Source: Allobacillus salarius
GTDB taxonomy: Bacteria > Bacillota > Bacilli > Bacillales > Alkalibacillaceae
Assembly (NCBI RefSeq): GCF_007559425.1
Contig: NZ_VMHE01000022.1
Span: 1-35,269, forward strand
DNA: 35,269 bases
Direction: 5' to 3'
Shown here: positions 17,535 through 25,636 of the stretch, piece by piece
Position numbering within the stretch: position 1 is the stretch's first letter
Layout: the number at the start of each line of letters is the position of its first letter
The notes under the pieces: generated by a model
The model's input: the letters and a program-made list of their open reading frames with translations, nothing else
What the model was told of the DNA's origin: nothing
Databases searched by the model: none
Program-made: the position numbers and the translations under genes

Positions 17535-17630
17535 TTACTCAGCTCGTTTCGATAAACAGTGTTCACATACAAGATGCTGACAGTTATGCTCAATAACTTT
17601 TCCGCATTCACAGCAAGAAGTCTGTTTCAC
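17535..17630 (-). CDS. 31-residue Cys-rich (zinc-ribbon-like) microprotein
   Basis: A reading frame of 31 codons starting at GTG 17630 with a near-perfect AAGGAGG (17638-17644) seven bases upstream. The product begins MKQTSCCECGKVIEH and contains two CxxC pairs, C6-x2-C9 and C22-x2-C25, plus C7 and C17. This suggests a minimal zinc ribbon. The strong ribosome-binding site and the paired cysteines are the evidence that it is real. It lies 74 bp upstream of aceB on the same strand and could share its transcript or have its own. No function is known. It is not homologous to anything I can name. Confidence 0.68.
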   Translation of the reverse strand: MKQTSCCECGKVIEHNCQHLVCEHCLSKRAE

Positions 17631-17774
17631 TATGAACCCTCCTTCTATAGTACAACCATTATTATTTACTTCTGTTATAAAACAGTATATGTGCTTCAAA
17701 TTAAAAAATCAACCCTTATTCACAAAATTTTTTAATTATTTTTACAATCCTATCGATCAACTGTTTTGAATCAA

Positions 17775-17814
17775 TAAAAAACGGTTGCTGATGTATGAAA
17801 CACCAGCAACCGTT
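17775..17814 (-). terminator. Terminator after the metS-like gene
   Basis: On the minus strand a 14-bp stem AACGGTTGCTGGTG/CATCAGCAACCGTT (one G-U) with a 7-nt loop is followed by a T run, 18 bp beyond the stop of the small subunit gene. Confidence 0.93.
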
Positions 17815-17832
17815 CTTGCACGTAGCATATAT

Positions 17833-17937
17833 TTAGCTTTCTTTTGCTTTCTTCCTTGCATAAACAATACTTGAGGCTAATCCTCCCCAAATAATAAGCA
17901 TTCCTAAGATCATCATCACTACGGCTCCGGCTGACAT
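17833..17937 (-). CDS. MetS-like small subunit of an NSS amino acid transporter
   Basis: A 34-residue protein, MSAGAVVMMILGMLIIWGG continuing to a basic tail (ARKKAKES). It has one membrane segment (about residues 5-25) and matches the MetS family of small subunits that partner sodium-dependent methionine/alanine importers of the NSS family. Its ATG overlaps the transporter stop codon in a TAATG arrangement (one shared base), so translation is coupled. GAGGAGGTGG upstream serves as the ribosome-binding site. A terminator follows. Family assignment rests on size, membrane segment and gene order. The basic cytoplasmic tail implies an N-out orientation (inference). Confidence 0.83.
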   Translation of the reverse strand: MSAGAVVMMILGMLIIWGGLASSIVYARKKAKES

Positions 17938-19460
17938 TAGTTCGCCACCTCCTCATCTTCGTCATCAGCTGCTTGATTCACTTGTTGAGCTGGCCATTTC
18001 TTTGTTGCGAACAATGCACCAACCATCATGGCTCCAATTGCGACTACCCAACCGAAGTTGAACAGGAAGTCTAACGGATAACCTTCATATGCAGCTGAGA
18101 TTTCTGATTTGATGTTTTGTAGCATCATATATCCTAAAACAACTGGCGTGATTACACCAAGAGAAACTCTCCACCAAGCACCCAAGGAAATGTCTGATAC
18201 TGAGTTTGCGTGAGATTGAAGATCTTTCAATCCTTTTGCAAACCATGCGACAGCAACAACCTCAAACAGACCGGCTAATGCTACACCGTAGTTATTAATA
18301 AAGTGGTCAACGGTATCAAGCAATACAAGTCCGCCTTGCGTTGCATAAGCAATAGAGATTAATGCAGCAAGACCTCCACCAAACATAACAGATTTCGTAC
18401 GAGAAATATTAAATTTCTCAGAAACTGCTGCAATATACGTTTCTGAAATTGAAATTAATGATGATAGACCTGCCAAGACGAGTGAAGCGAAGAATAAGAA
18501 ACCGAACACGCCTGGTAAGAATGGCATTTGGTTGATGATCTCAGGGAACACGGCAAACGCCAACATAATTCCGCCTTGAACGAATCCTTCATCTGTAACG
18601 TTTTGGCCTGTCGCCATAGCCATAAATCCAAGTGCCGCAAAGACTCCTATTCCTGCAAGCAATTCAAAAGAAGAGTTTGCAAAACCGGTAATAAATGCGT
18701 TGTTTGTAATGTCTGATTTTCTTCCCAAATAAGAAGAATACGTAATCATAATCGCAAAACCGATCGATAAACTAAAGAAAATTTGTCCATAGGCCGCGAC
18801 CCAAACTTGGCCACTCATGATTTGATTCCAATTCGGTTGGAAGAAGGCATTCAATCCATCCAATGCCCCATCTAATGTGACCGCACGAATAACGATCAAT
18901 AAGAACAAGACGGCCAATGCCGGAATGAAGATTTTGTTTGCAACCTCGATTCCTCTTTTAACACCGCGAACCAAGACACCTAGAACGACTACCCAGATAA
19001 AGATTAGTGGAATGAATACAGACGGAACGATGCTTCCGAATTTGCCGGGGTCCGTCATTTCCAAGAAGTTACCGGTTAAGAAGCCACCTGTATCGTCTCC
19101 CCACTGTTGTCCAAATGAAAAGTACGCGTACATGACTGCCCATGCAATAATGACCGCGTAGTACGTTGAAATGACAAAGGAAATTAATACTTGCCACCAA
19201 CCAATCCATTCGAAACCTTTACTGATGCCACCTAAGGACCGTGGCGCTGATCCCCGGTACTTATGTCCGATTGTATATTCCATGATGAGAAGCGGTATAC
19301 CAGCAGTTAATAAAGCAAATAAGTACGGAATAAAAAATGCTCCTCCACCATTTTCATACGCGACTGCGGGGAAGCGCCAAATATTACCTAAACCAATCGC
19401 CGATCCCATCGCCGCAAGAAGGAATCCCAGCCTAGTTCCCCACTGTGAACGTTCGTTCAT
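17937..19460 (-). CDS. Sodium-dependent (NSS/SNF family) amino acid transporter, MetP-like
   Basis: A 507-residue integral membrane protein with the NSS fold and about 11-12 hydrophobic segments. TM1 contains the sodium and substrate site signature GSAIGLGNIWRFP (residues 19-31) with the following ENGGGAFFIPY loop. The C-terminus is acidic and cytosolic (DDEDEEVAN). It imports an amino acid with Na+. The coupled MetS-like subunit points to methionine/alanine import, but the substrate is inferred. AAGGGGAGAG precedes the ATG. The transcript has a leader of about 90 nt from a consensus SigA promoter at 19558-19586, in which no known riboswitch was recognised. Confidence 0.93.
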   Translation of the reverse strand: MNERSQWGTRLGFLLAAMGSAIGLGNIWRFPAVAYENGGGAFFIPYLFALLTAGIPLLIMEYTIGHKYRGSAPRSLGGISKGFEWIGWWQVLISFVISTYYAVIIAWAVMYAYFSFGQQWGDDTGGFLTGNFLEMTDPGKFGSIVPSVFIPLIFIWVVVLGVLVRGVKRGIEVANKIFIPALAVLFLLIVIRAVTLDGALDGLNAFFQPNWNQIMSGQVWVAAYGQIFFSLSIGFAIMITYSSYLGRKSDITNNAFITGFANSSFELLAGIGVFAALGFMAMATGQNVTDEGFVQGGIMLAFAVFPEIINQMPFLPGVFGFLFFASLVLAGLSSLISISETYIAAVSEKFNISRTKSVMFGGGLAALISIAYATQGGLVLLDTVDHFINNYGVALAGLFEVVAVAWFAKGLKDLQSHANSVSDISLGAWWRVSLGVITPVVLGYMMLQNIKSEISAAYEGYPLDFLFNFGWVVAIGAMMVGALFATKKWPAQQVNQAADDEDEEVAN

Positions 19461-19557
19461 GTTTCTCTCCCCTTTCGATATTTATATTAAAATTCTATGT
19501 AGCATGCGAGCACATAATGTTTAAAAGTTCAGAATACTCGCAACTACTTATTTGCTT

Positions 19558-19586
19558 ATTATAATAGGATATTTAATTATTGTCAA
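19558..19586 (-). promoter_or_regulatory. SigA promoter of the NSS transporter operon
   Basis: On the minus strand TTGACA (19581-19586) and TATAAT (19558-19563) are both perfect consensus hexamers separated by 17 bp. Transcription should begin near 19551. Confidence 0.9.
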
Positions 19587-19651
19587 AGTATTTTGATTAA
19601 AAGAAATATTTAAATAGATAGGTAATAATTCCCTAGTTTTACCACATAAAT

Positions 19652-19695
19652 AAAACCGCTTTGATTACGAAATTATCCGTAATCAAAGCGGTTTT
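19652..19695. terminator. Terminator after the NhaC-type gene (bidirectional stem)
   Basis: A perfect 18-bp stem AAAACCGCTTTGATTACG with its complement and an 8-nt loop. The minus-strand side continues into TTTTATTT. It lies 8 bp beyond the carrier gene stop and upstream of the NSS promoter. Confidence 0.9.
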
Positions 19696-19703
19696 GTTCT
19701 TTT

Positions 19704-21257
19704 TTATGCTGTGTCTTTTTTCATCAATAGTTGTTTTGCCAAATAGGCCAATAGAACTAAAGTAGCAAGCGTAACGATTAGTGACAGTAGCAAAGAATCC
19801 GTCCATGCAAATAATAGGTACCCAACACTTGAAGCTAGTGCAGCTAATATTGCATATGGAATTTGTGTTAAAACGTGGTCGATATGGTTAGCTCCTGCAC
19901 CGGTTGATGAAAGGACGGATGTATCCGAAATCGGTGAACAGTGATCACCAAAAACTGAACCAGCGAGTACTGCGGCCAATGCCGGTATGAATAAACTCGG
20001 ATCAAGCGTCACTGCCATTGAACCAGCAATCGGAAGCATGATCCCAAATGTTCCCCATGAAGTTCCTGTTGAAAAAGCCATGAATCCACTAACGATAAAG
20101 AGTAAAAATGGCAAGTAAGCAACATTGATATTCGATCTTTCCACTAATCCTGACAAGTAAGCATCTGTCCCAATAGCGCCGATGATGGAAACGATCATCC
20201 AAGCTAAAACTAATATATAAATTGCTGGCAACATTGCTTTTATGCCTTCAATGCTGACACGACCGAAACTCGTTTTTTCACCGTTTTGTGTGAAATAAAA
20301 AATAATCGATACGAGCAATGCGACAAATCCACCGACGACTAACGATAGGTTAACGTCTGTATCAGCAAAAATAGAAATCAAATTGGTTTCACCACTTGCT
20401 TGAATACCTGTATAAATCATCATCGATAATGTCACAACAATCAATACGACGATTGGAATCATTAAATGACTGACTTTCCCTAACGTATTTTCGTAAATCT
20501 CTGATTGTAAATCCCCTGGTATATCATCGTTATCCGGATCAACTAATTGACCCGTTTCTTTAGCACGATCTTCATGCTTTTTCATCGGTCCGATGTCTAA
20601 GTTCAACCAAGCAACTAAAAATACGAGTAAAATCGCAGAAATTGCATAAAAGTTATACGGTACCATTTGAATAAACGAATTAAATGCCTGGTAATTCGTC
20701 AACTCATTCGTAGAAATAATGGTTGCGATAATCCCAATGATATAAGCACCCCAACTTGAAATTGGAGATAGAACTGTTACCGGTGCTGATGTTGAATCAA
20801 TTAAGTAAGCGAGTTTCGCACGGGATACACGATGGCGATCGGTAACTGGACGAGAGACTTGACCAATCGTCAAGCTGTTGAAATAGTCATCAATGAATAT
20901 TCCCATTCCTAACAAACCCGTCATGTACTGTGAACCTTCGCGTGTGCGAATTTTGTGAATCGCCCAATCTCCAAAAGCTTTTGCTCCGCCAGATGCTGTT
21001 AAGAAAGCAATTAACATACCTAAAAATAATAAAAAGATAATTAGCTGGATACTCCATAAATCCCAAGAACCTTCTGCATAAAATAACTCTTGAAACGTGA
21101 ACCAAATACGTTTGATTGTTTCTAAAACATCAAAACTCTCGATCATTAACGCCCCGACGATAATTCCTGCGCCAAGCGAAAGCAATACTTTTCGCGTAAG
21201 CAGCACGAGGATAATCATTAAAATCGGCGGTATTAATGAAAATATTGTTCCCTCCAT
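19704..21257 (-). CDS. NhaC-family Na+/H+ antiporter-type carrier, lysine-riboswitch controlled
   Basis: A 517-residue membrane protein of the NhaC superfamily with around 11-12 hydrophobic segments. A characteristic FIDDYFNSLTIG segment and STSAPVTVLSPISSWGAY appear in the first half, and GTSWGTFGIMLPIAGS and GSVFGDHCSPISDTSVLSS in the second half. The frame is open 11 codons further upstream, but the ATG at 21257 has AAAGGAGTGGGG at good spacing and begins MEGTIFSLIPP. A complete lysine riboswitch with terminator lies in its leader. Together these suggest a lysine importer or exchanger that is shut off when lysine is plentiful, rather than a plain sodium/proton antiporter. That substrate is inference. 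Confidence 0.92.
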   Translation of the reverse strand: MEGTIFSLIPPILMIILVLLTRKVLLSLGAGIIVGALMIESFDVLETIKRIWFTFQELFYAEGSWDLWSIQLIIFLLFLGMLIAFLTASGGAKAFGDWAIHKIRTREGSQYMTGLLGMGIFIDDYFNSLTIGQVSRPVTDRHRVSRAKLAYLIDSTSAPVTVLSPISSWGAYIIGIIATIISTNELTNYQAFNSFIQMVPYNFYAISAILLVFLVAWLNLDIGPMKKHEDRAKETGQLVDPDNDDIPGDLQSEIYENTLGKVSHLMIPIVVLIVVTLSMMIYTGIQASGETNLISIFADTDVNLSLVVGGFVALLVSIIFYFTQNGEKTSFGRVSIEGIKAMLPAIYILVLAWMIVSIIGAIGTDAYLSGLVERSNINVAYLPFLLFIVSGFMAFSTGTSWGTFGIMLPIAGSMAVTLDPSLFIPALAAVLAGSVFGDHCSPISDTSVLSSTGAGANHIDHVLTQIPYAILAALASSVGYLLFAWTDSLLLSLIVTLATLVLLAYLAKQLLMKKDTA

Positions 21258-21372
21258 TAACCCCACTCCTTTTTGTGTAATGTGATTCATTCTTTACTAA
21301 CTATTTCTTGGACTTACTACTAGCTTATTTTCTTCTGACGGAAAATATTTTGGGATTTTGATTTTTAACAAA

Positions 21373-21407
21373 TAAAAAAAGTAATGATAGAGAAATCTAC
21401 CATTACT
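21373..21407 (-). terminator. Riboswitch-controlled terminator in the NhaC-type gene leader
   Basis: On the minus strand GTAATGGTAGA/TCTATCATTAC forms an 11-bp stem with a 4-nt loop, followed by seven T. It sits between the lysine aptamer and the coding start, about 115 bp upstream of the ATG, as expected for transcription attenuation. Confidence 0.92.
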
Positions 21408-21423
21408 TTTGGTCCATTTCCCC

Positions 21424-21590
21424 GATCTGTAGCTCCCCGTTATTTCGGTACGAGAGAATGCACTTTCTTCAAGTACATTCCAGCATGAATGCCGTGACTG
21501 CAATCATACTTCGGCAATTAACCCTTTCATTTATGGTCTTTGGTGTCACCCTCGCATAAATTACTATTGTTAATTGCGCCTCTACCCCAT
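21424..21590 (-). promoter_or_regulatory. Lysine riboswitch (L box) aptamer
   Basis: Read on the minus strand, the conserved junction TAGAGGCGC (starting near 21584) is followed by P2 (AATTAAC/GTTAATT) with an inner helix ATTTATG/CATAAAT. Next come the invariant GCCGAAG, a P3 arm leading to GCTGG, P4 (AATGTACTT/AAGTGCATT), P5 (CTCTCGT/ACGGGGAG) and the closing GTAG/CTAC of P1 (21582-21585 with 21429-21432). This is the five-helix order of the L-box class. Lysine binding should favour the terminator at 21373-21407 and reduce expression of the downstream carrier gene. Confidence 0.93.
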
Positions 21591-21652
21591 CAGTGGTGGT
21601 GTATTATCTATTTAATTTTCATTTTTACTCGTATCGTTAATATAGCATACTT

Positions 21653-22450
21653 CTATTGCCCTGTAAATTCTTCGGGAGGTACAGCTAGATCAATGTCTGA
21701 TGAAGAGTCACTTCCTGAACTATAAAAGTTCGGAACTTTTCCTGGAATGACTCCTACATATACGGGTATGTCCGTCTCAACGACTGTTGTTTTGGTTGAA
21801 AAAGGGATAACGATTTGCACGTTTGCTTGAATGTGAATCGATAATTCAATCATCGCATTATTAATCCCGTATTCTGTTATTTTACGTCGAAAATCGGATT
21901 GAACATCACCGACTACACTGAAATGGACAGGTACTTGGGGACCGAGATTAGCTAACAACGTGTTTCCTGTTGCTTGCCCAATCGGAATTCGTACAATCGC
22001 TCGATGTTCTTCAACGGTATCCTCTTGAATGACGACATCATCATCAATATCAAAATCTAGCGAGTCCTCTGGCGTAATTTCGCCACGCTCAATTCGCTTC
22101 AAAAAGTTTTGCACACGAAACGTCGTATTTCGAAGAACTCGGTTTACAACAACCGCATTCCAACCAACTGACACGATTTCACCATCGTTGTCTGTTTCAA
22201 TTTGAACCAAATCTTCAACTTGCAGGTCATCAACAATTCGCTTACTGACTGCTTCGTTTATAGCCTCTCGGGCAAATTGACTTGTTTTTCTTTCCGCGAT
22301 ATCAATTAACGTCGGTTCAATCCCTTTATCAATCACCCAGACAGACAGAATAAGCGAGCAAACAAATACAACAAAAGTCATCATTAATATTTGGCCTAAA
22401 CTTTTTGGCTTTCGTTTCTTCCAAACTAGCTTACTCGGTCGTCTGCGCAC
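21653..22450 (-). CDS. yunB: Sporulation protein YunB
   Basis: A 265-residue protein, close to the B. subtilis length. A basic N-terminus (MRRRPSKLVWKKRKPKS) is followed by one membrane segment (about 21-43), then a soluble domain with conserved EAINEAVSKRI and a C-terminal portion that ends in a Ser/Asp-rich tail. In B. subtilis yunB is a mother-cell (SigE-type) sporulation gene needed for normal spores, and its biochemical role is unknown. The start is GTG at 22450 with AAGGGGG seven bases upstream. It is monocistronic. A sporulation promoter could not be read because the upstream region contains a 21-bp repeat array. Confidence 0.9.
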   Translation of the reverse strand: MRRRPSKLVWKKRKPKSLGQILMMTFVVFVCSLILSVWVIDKGIEPTLIDIAERKTSQFAREAINEAVSKRIVDDLQVEDLVQIETDNDGEIVSVGWNAVVVNRVLRNTTFRVQNFLKRIERGEITPEDSLDFDIDDDVVIQEDTVEEHRAIVRIPIGQATGNTLLANLGPQVPVHFSVVGDVQSDFRRKITEYGINNAMIELSIHIQANVQIVIPFSTKTTVVETDIPVYVGVIPGKVPNFYSSGSDSSSDIDLAVPPEEFTGQ

Positions 22451-22530
22451 ACGAAAACCCCCTTACATTGAAGTTTATGCATCAAGGTAAGAGGACATGA
22501 CTTTATAGGCTTTGAACTAGTGCTGAGTGT

Positions 22531-22614
22531 GCTGACTGTTGATAAACGCTTCCTGACTGTCGATAAATGCTTGCTAACTGTTGATACCGACGCGGTGACT
22601 GTCGATAAACACAT
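22531..22614. repeat. 21-bp tandem array, locus 2 (4 copies)
   Basis: Units start at 22531, 22552, 22573 and 22594, exactly 21 bp apart, each like CTGACTGTTGATAAACGCTT. A partial copy may precede at about 22522. It lies between the yunB start and the terminator of the upstream HD-GYP gene. The core TGTTGAT is shared with some units of the 29 kb array, but the rest of the unit differs, so common origin is uncertain. Confidence 0.88.
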
Positions 22615-22642
22615 ACTTTTCGAAAACTTCTCGTAAAATAGA

Positions 22643-22668
22643 AAAGACTCGCCTCTAGGCGAGTCTTT
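22643..22668 (-). terminator. Terminator overlapping the stop codon of the HD-GYP gene
   Basis: A perfect 11-bp stem AAAGACTCGCC/GGCGAGTCTTT with a TAGA loop on the minus strand, followed by TCTATTTT. The 5' arm overlaps the stop codon of the HD-GYP gene (22667-22669). Confidence 0.88.
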
Positions 22669-23776
22669 ATTCATCAATAGAACTTACGTTGCAGCGAGTG
22701 ATCATAAGATCAAGGCTTGTTGCTAGATTGATTTCATACACTTGGCTTTTATGTAGCTTACTTTCTTCATTTTCCAAGACACGTACTTTCGGCCGGTCTG
22801 GTAAATGTTTATTTTGTTCGCATATAACACCTTTTGCTCCATTACTTAATTCAACTTCTGCACCATTAGGATAAATGGAGATCGTTCGTCGAAATAAATC
22901 AACATATTCTGGCTGGAACAGTTCGCCGCTTCCAGAGTACAAAATTTCCAAGCCTTCGTGTGGTAACATGCCTCGCCGATATACTCTATTCGTTGTAACG
23001 GCGTCGAATACGTCAGCCACTGCAAGGATTTGGGCATACGGATGAATATTCGGACCGACAAGTCCATATGGATATCCACTTCCGTTTAGTCGCTCATGGT
23101 GCTGTACAACGCAGTATCTCACTTCGTTTGGAAGGAAATGTGCCTGCTTCAGCAAGTCATAGCCATAAACGGTATGTTCTTTGATAATCGAGAATTCTAA
23201 GTCTGTTAGTTTTCCCGGTTTATGTAAAATTGCTTTAGGTACTTGTGTTTTACCTAAATCATGTAACAATGCGCCAATGCCGATTTGCTCAACTTTATGC
23301 TTTGGATAGTTAAGCTCGTTTGCAAGAGCGAGTGAATATACGGTTACATTTAATGAGTGCATGTACACATAGTCATCGTATAAAAACAAGTCTGACATGA
23401 TCGATAAAATTTCATCGTTGTCTTGGATAATCTTATTGATTTCCTCAACTTTTTTCTGCACTTCATTCAATGACTTTTCCAAGACGTATTGGTGTTGTTT
23501 TAAGTTCGTCGATTGTGCGTTAAATGCACGAAAAGACTCCCGGATATGATGAATCGTTTCAAATCTAACTTGATCATCCAACAGATTTTGAGGATAAATG
23601 TCTTCTGTCAGTTCGTCTTGAACATAAACATACTTAAATTGAAAATCCGCCAGCCGTTGGATGATCCGATTTGTAAACTTAACGCCTTTTTGCAGAAGCA
23701 CTCTACCATATGAATCAGTAATTGGCTTTGCGAGTATATCTCCTTCATTGAGGTCTTGGACTTTTGCTGTTTTCAT
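22667..23776 (-). CDS. HD-GYP domain phosphodiesterase (cyclic di-GMP type)
   Basis: A 369-residue cytosolic protein. The N-terminal part (1-120) is a DUF3391-like leader and coiled helices. The catalytic HD-GYP domain spans about 135-290: first metal ligand H140, HD at 172-173 (LLHDLGK), the HHE triplet 226-228, and the GYP signature at 234-236 (GSGYP). All motif residues are present, so activity against cyclic di-GMP (to pGpG or GMP) is expected, although other cyclic dinucleotides are possible. The C-terminus (290-369) is an extra beta-rich region. GGGG lies 7 bases before the ATG. It is located next to sporulation genes, with no GGDEF partner in the window. Confidence 0.92.
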   Translation of the reverse strand: MKTAKVQDLNEGDILAKPITDSYGRVLLQKGVKFTNRIIQRLADFQFKYVYVQDELTEDIYPQNLLDDQVRFETIHHIRESFRAFNAQSTNLKQHQYVLEKSLNEVQKKVEEINKIIQDNDEILSIMSDLFLYDDYVYMHSLNVTVYSLALANELNYPKHKVEQIGIGALLHDLGKTQVPKAILHKPGKLTDLEFSIIKEHTVYGYDLLKQAHFLPNEVRYCVVQHHERLNGSGYPYGLVGPNIHPYAQILAVADVFDAVTTNRVYRRGMLPHEGLEILYSGSGELFQPEYVDLFRRTISIYPNGAEVELSNGAKGVICEQNKHLPDRPKVRVLENEESKLHKSQVYEINLATSLDLMITRCNVSSIDE

Positions 23777-23830
23777 AAATTATCCCCATCACTATTTTTC
23801 AACTAATTTCATCATATATTATAATGAAAT

Positions 23831-23855
23831 CGCTGACAACCTCATTTTGTCAGCG
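23831..23855 (-). terminator. Possible terminator overlapping the end of yunC
   Basis: A 9-bp stem CGCTGACAA/TTGTCAGCG whose loop contains the yunC stop codon, followed on the minus strand by the weak ATTTCATTAT. The stem is clear but the T tract is poor. Confidence 0.45.
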
Positions 23856-24150
23856 CTAGTAATGCGTGTTTACCGATAATACCTTCATACCAGCCAAATT
23901 TTTCTACAGCATAATTCGTTACCTTCTGTAGTGGTGCATATAAAAGTTCGTCACGATTTCTTACACCGACTGCACGGCCAGCTACAATGTTTCGGTCTGC
24001 TAGCTTATCGTTTAACAAATCGACATCTAAAGCGCCGCACATAATGTAGCCAAAATCATTATAAATTACTAATAGATTTGTTTTCGGTAATTCGACATGA
24101 ACAAAAGTGAACGCTTGATCCTCAATCCAAATCGGTTCTGTGTGAATCAT
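23842..24150 (-). CDS. yunC: YunC-family protein (DUF1805)
   Basis: A 102-residue soluble protein. The family core LVIYNDFGYIMCGALDVDLLN and the AGRAVGVRNRDELLYAPL segment identify DUF1805. Function is unknown; the fold is a small alpha/beta protein. The reading frame extends 22 codons upstream, but the ATG at 24150 has GAGGAGG upstream and gives the family length. It lies downstream of yunD in the same orientation, but a hairpin with a T-rich tail between them suggests separate transcription. It is the B. subtilis neighbour of yunB and yunD, here with the HD-GYP gene in between. Confidence 0.88.
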   Translation of the reverse strand: MIHTEPIWIEDQAFTFVHVELPKTNLLVIYNDFGYIMCGALDVDLLNDKLADRNIVAGRAVGVRNRDELLYAPLQKVTNYAVEKFGWYEGIIGKHALLALTK

Positions 24151-24186
24151 ATATACCAGCCTCCTCTTTCTTACCCTATGAAAAGA

Positions 24187-24229
24187 GGAAAAAGAAGTGC
24201 CTGTCTCAATTTGCATGAGGCAAGCACTT
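24187..24229 (-). terminator. Terminator after yunD
   Basis: On the minus strand AAGTGCTTGCCTCA pairs with TGAGACAGGCACTT (one mismatch, one G-U) around a 7-nt loop, followed by CTTTTTCC. It lies about 20 bp past the yunD stop. Confidence 0.72.
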
Positions 24230-24247
24230 TAAAAAAATTTAATTCAT

Positions 24248-25615
24248 CTATAGTTTCGTCACGCTTTTTTCCAAAACATCACGAATGAATTCAGGCATAA
24301 AATAATGTTTTTCTTTAACAGATGCAATGGTCGGCACTAACGATGGAAATGAGAATGTATCGGCTGTTGCAACTTGATACGCTCGGTTCGGCTCAACTTC
24401 TTCTTCATCCAACCAAATTTTTTCAACAAAATCTGTTTTCGGATGGAATTGCGCTGTTATATTGGAATAAATCATTTTTCCGATTCGTTTTCCCCTGAAA
24501 CCTAGCCCCTTCAGTTCAAACTCGATAAATTCCTTTCCTTCAAACATCCTTACAGTTTCCAACAGTTCTTTTCCGGTCATTTCCATTACACAAGGATTCA
24601 TCGGATGAGGGCAGCTACTATGAATATCCTTCCTCGTTACCTCTCCTGCAGAAAATCCGTGCAATAAAACGCCGGCATTTAACATGGCACAATCAGCTTT
24701 TGTCCACGTTTGCAATTCTTCAACGAAATTGTTCATCAGTTCGGTTTCTGCATACCAGTTCGCTGGGTAATTTTCATCTAAAACGGCAACTGTTTTGCCC
24801 AAAACTTCCTCGGATTCCTGTTGGATATTTTTGATCAACGTATTCGTTTCTTCATCTACTTCATTTCCAGTTTCAATTGCTGCACTTTCACTATGAATGA
24901 CTTGCTTTTTTTTATGATCGTACACTAACTGTACTTTTCCGAAATAAAACCCGTGCTTACCGACTGCATTTAACAGTGTTCCATAATGAGCTTGTCCTTG
25001 ATGAAACAAATGATGCGTATGGCCACCTATAATAACATCAATCGGAAACTTTTCAGCAATTAACTCATCCTGATAAACACCTAAATGCGATAACAACACA
25101 ATGACATCACATTGACTTTCCAATTCAGGAATATACTGCTCTAAAACTTCGAGTGGCTCATACGTCGTCCAGTTTAGTTGCTCGTAAAATAACTGGAATG
25201 GAGCTGTTAAGCCGATGACTCCAATTTTAGTTCCTTGATCTGTTTCAACAACGACATAAGGTTTTAACCATTTCGGTTTATCTTTGTGAACCGGGGATAT
25301 ATTTGCACAGGTCACAGAGAAATTTGCTTCATCATACAAGTGGTATAGTTGCTCTTTGGGTAACGTAATGCCTTCATTGTTACCGAGCGTCACTACATGA
25401 TAATCCGCTTCATTCAACAAGCGGATATTCGCTTCCCCGAGCGTTGCTTCCGTATAAAAATGCGAGCGATCCAGGTGATCTCCGTTATCCAAGAGGAGAT
25501 GAAACTCATCTGCATGCTTGTTCATTTCCCGCTTCATTGAATGAATGATCTTTGGCCAATTTTCAAAATGGCTATGTAAGTCACTTGTAAAATACAAATG
25601 AATATTTTCTCTCAT
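24248..25615 (-). CDS. yunD: Cytosolic metallophosphoesterase/5'-nucleotidase-like (YunD)
   Basis: A 455-residue two-domain protein. The N-terminal metallophosphoesterase domain has the two-metal motifs DLHSH (residues 12-16), DNGDH (43-47), GNNEG in place of GNHE (about 77-81), SHLG and GGHTHH. The C-terminal 5'-nucleotidase domain includes NAGVLLHGFSAGEVTRKDI. There is no signal peptide, so unlike secreted UshA-type nucleotidases it is intracellular. It probably hydrolyses nucleotides or related phosphate esters, with the substrate not established. It follows yunE by 21 bp, so the two are probably one operon. The Asn in place of His in the GNHE motif is worth noting, but yunD relatives may share it. 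Confidence 0.9.
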   Translation of the reverse strand: MRENIHLYFTSDLHSHFENWPKIIHSMKREMNKHADEFHLLLDNGDHLDRSHFYTEATLGEANIRLLNEADYHVVTLGNNEGITLPKEQLYHLYDEANFSVTCANISPVHKDKPKWLKPYVVVETDQGTKIGVIGLTAPFQLFYEQLNWTTYEPLEVLEQYIPELESQCDVIVLLSHLGVYQDELIAEKFPIDVIIGGHTHHLFHQGQAHYGTLLNAVGKHGFYFGKVQLVYDHKKKQVIHSESAAIETGNEVDEETNTLIKNIQQESEEVLGKTVAVLDENYPANWYAETELMNNFVEELQTWTKADCAMLNAGVLLHGFSAGEVTRKDIHSSCPHPMNPCVMEMTGKELLETVRMFEGKEFIEFELKGLGFRGKRIGKMIYSNITAQFHPKTDFVEKIWLDEEEVEPNRAYQVATADTFSFPSLVPTIASVKEKHYFMPEFIRDVLEKSVTKL

Positions 25616-25636
25616 AAAGCTACTCCTTCTATCCAG

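Noticed and set aside
17771..17965. A 64-codon minus-strand frame over the metS-like gene
   Set aside because: It spans the terminator and overlaps the better supported 34-residue gene, which has coupled translation and a clear membrane segment.
19461..19551. Possible riboswitch (S box or T box) in the NSS transporter leader
   Set aside because: The leader is only about 90 nt and shows none of the conserved S-box or T-box segments; only a 5-bp GCGAG/CTCGC hairpin is present.
22426..22677. An 83-codon frame covering the 22.5 kb array
   Set aside because: It is made of the 21-bp repeats, overlaps the HD-GYP stop codon, its terminator and the yunB start, and lacks translation signals.
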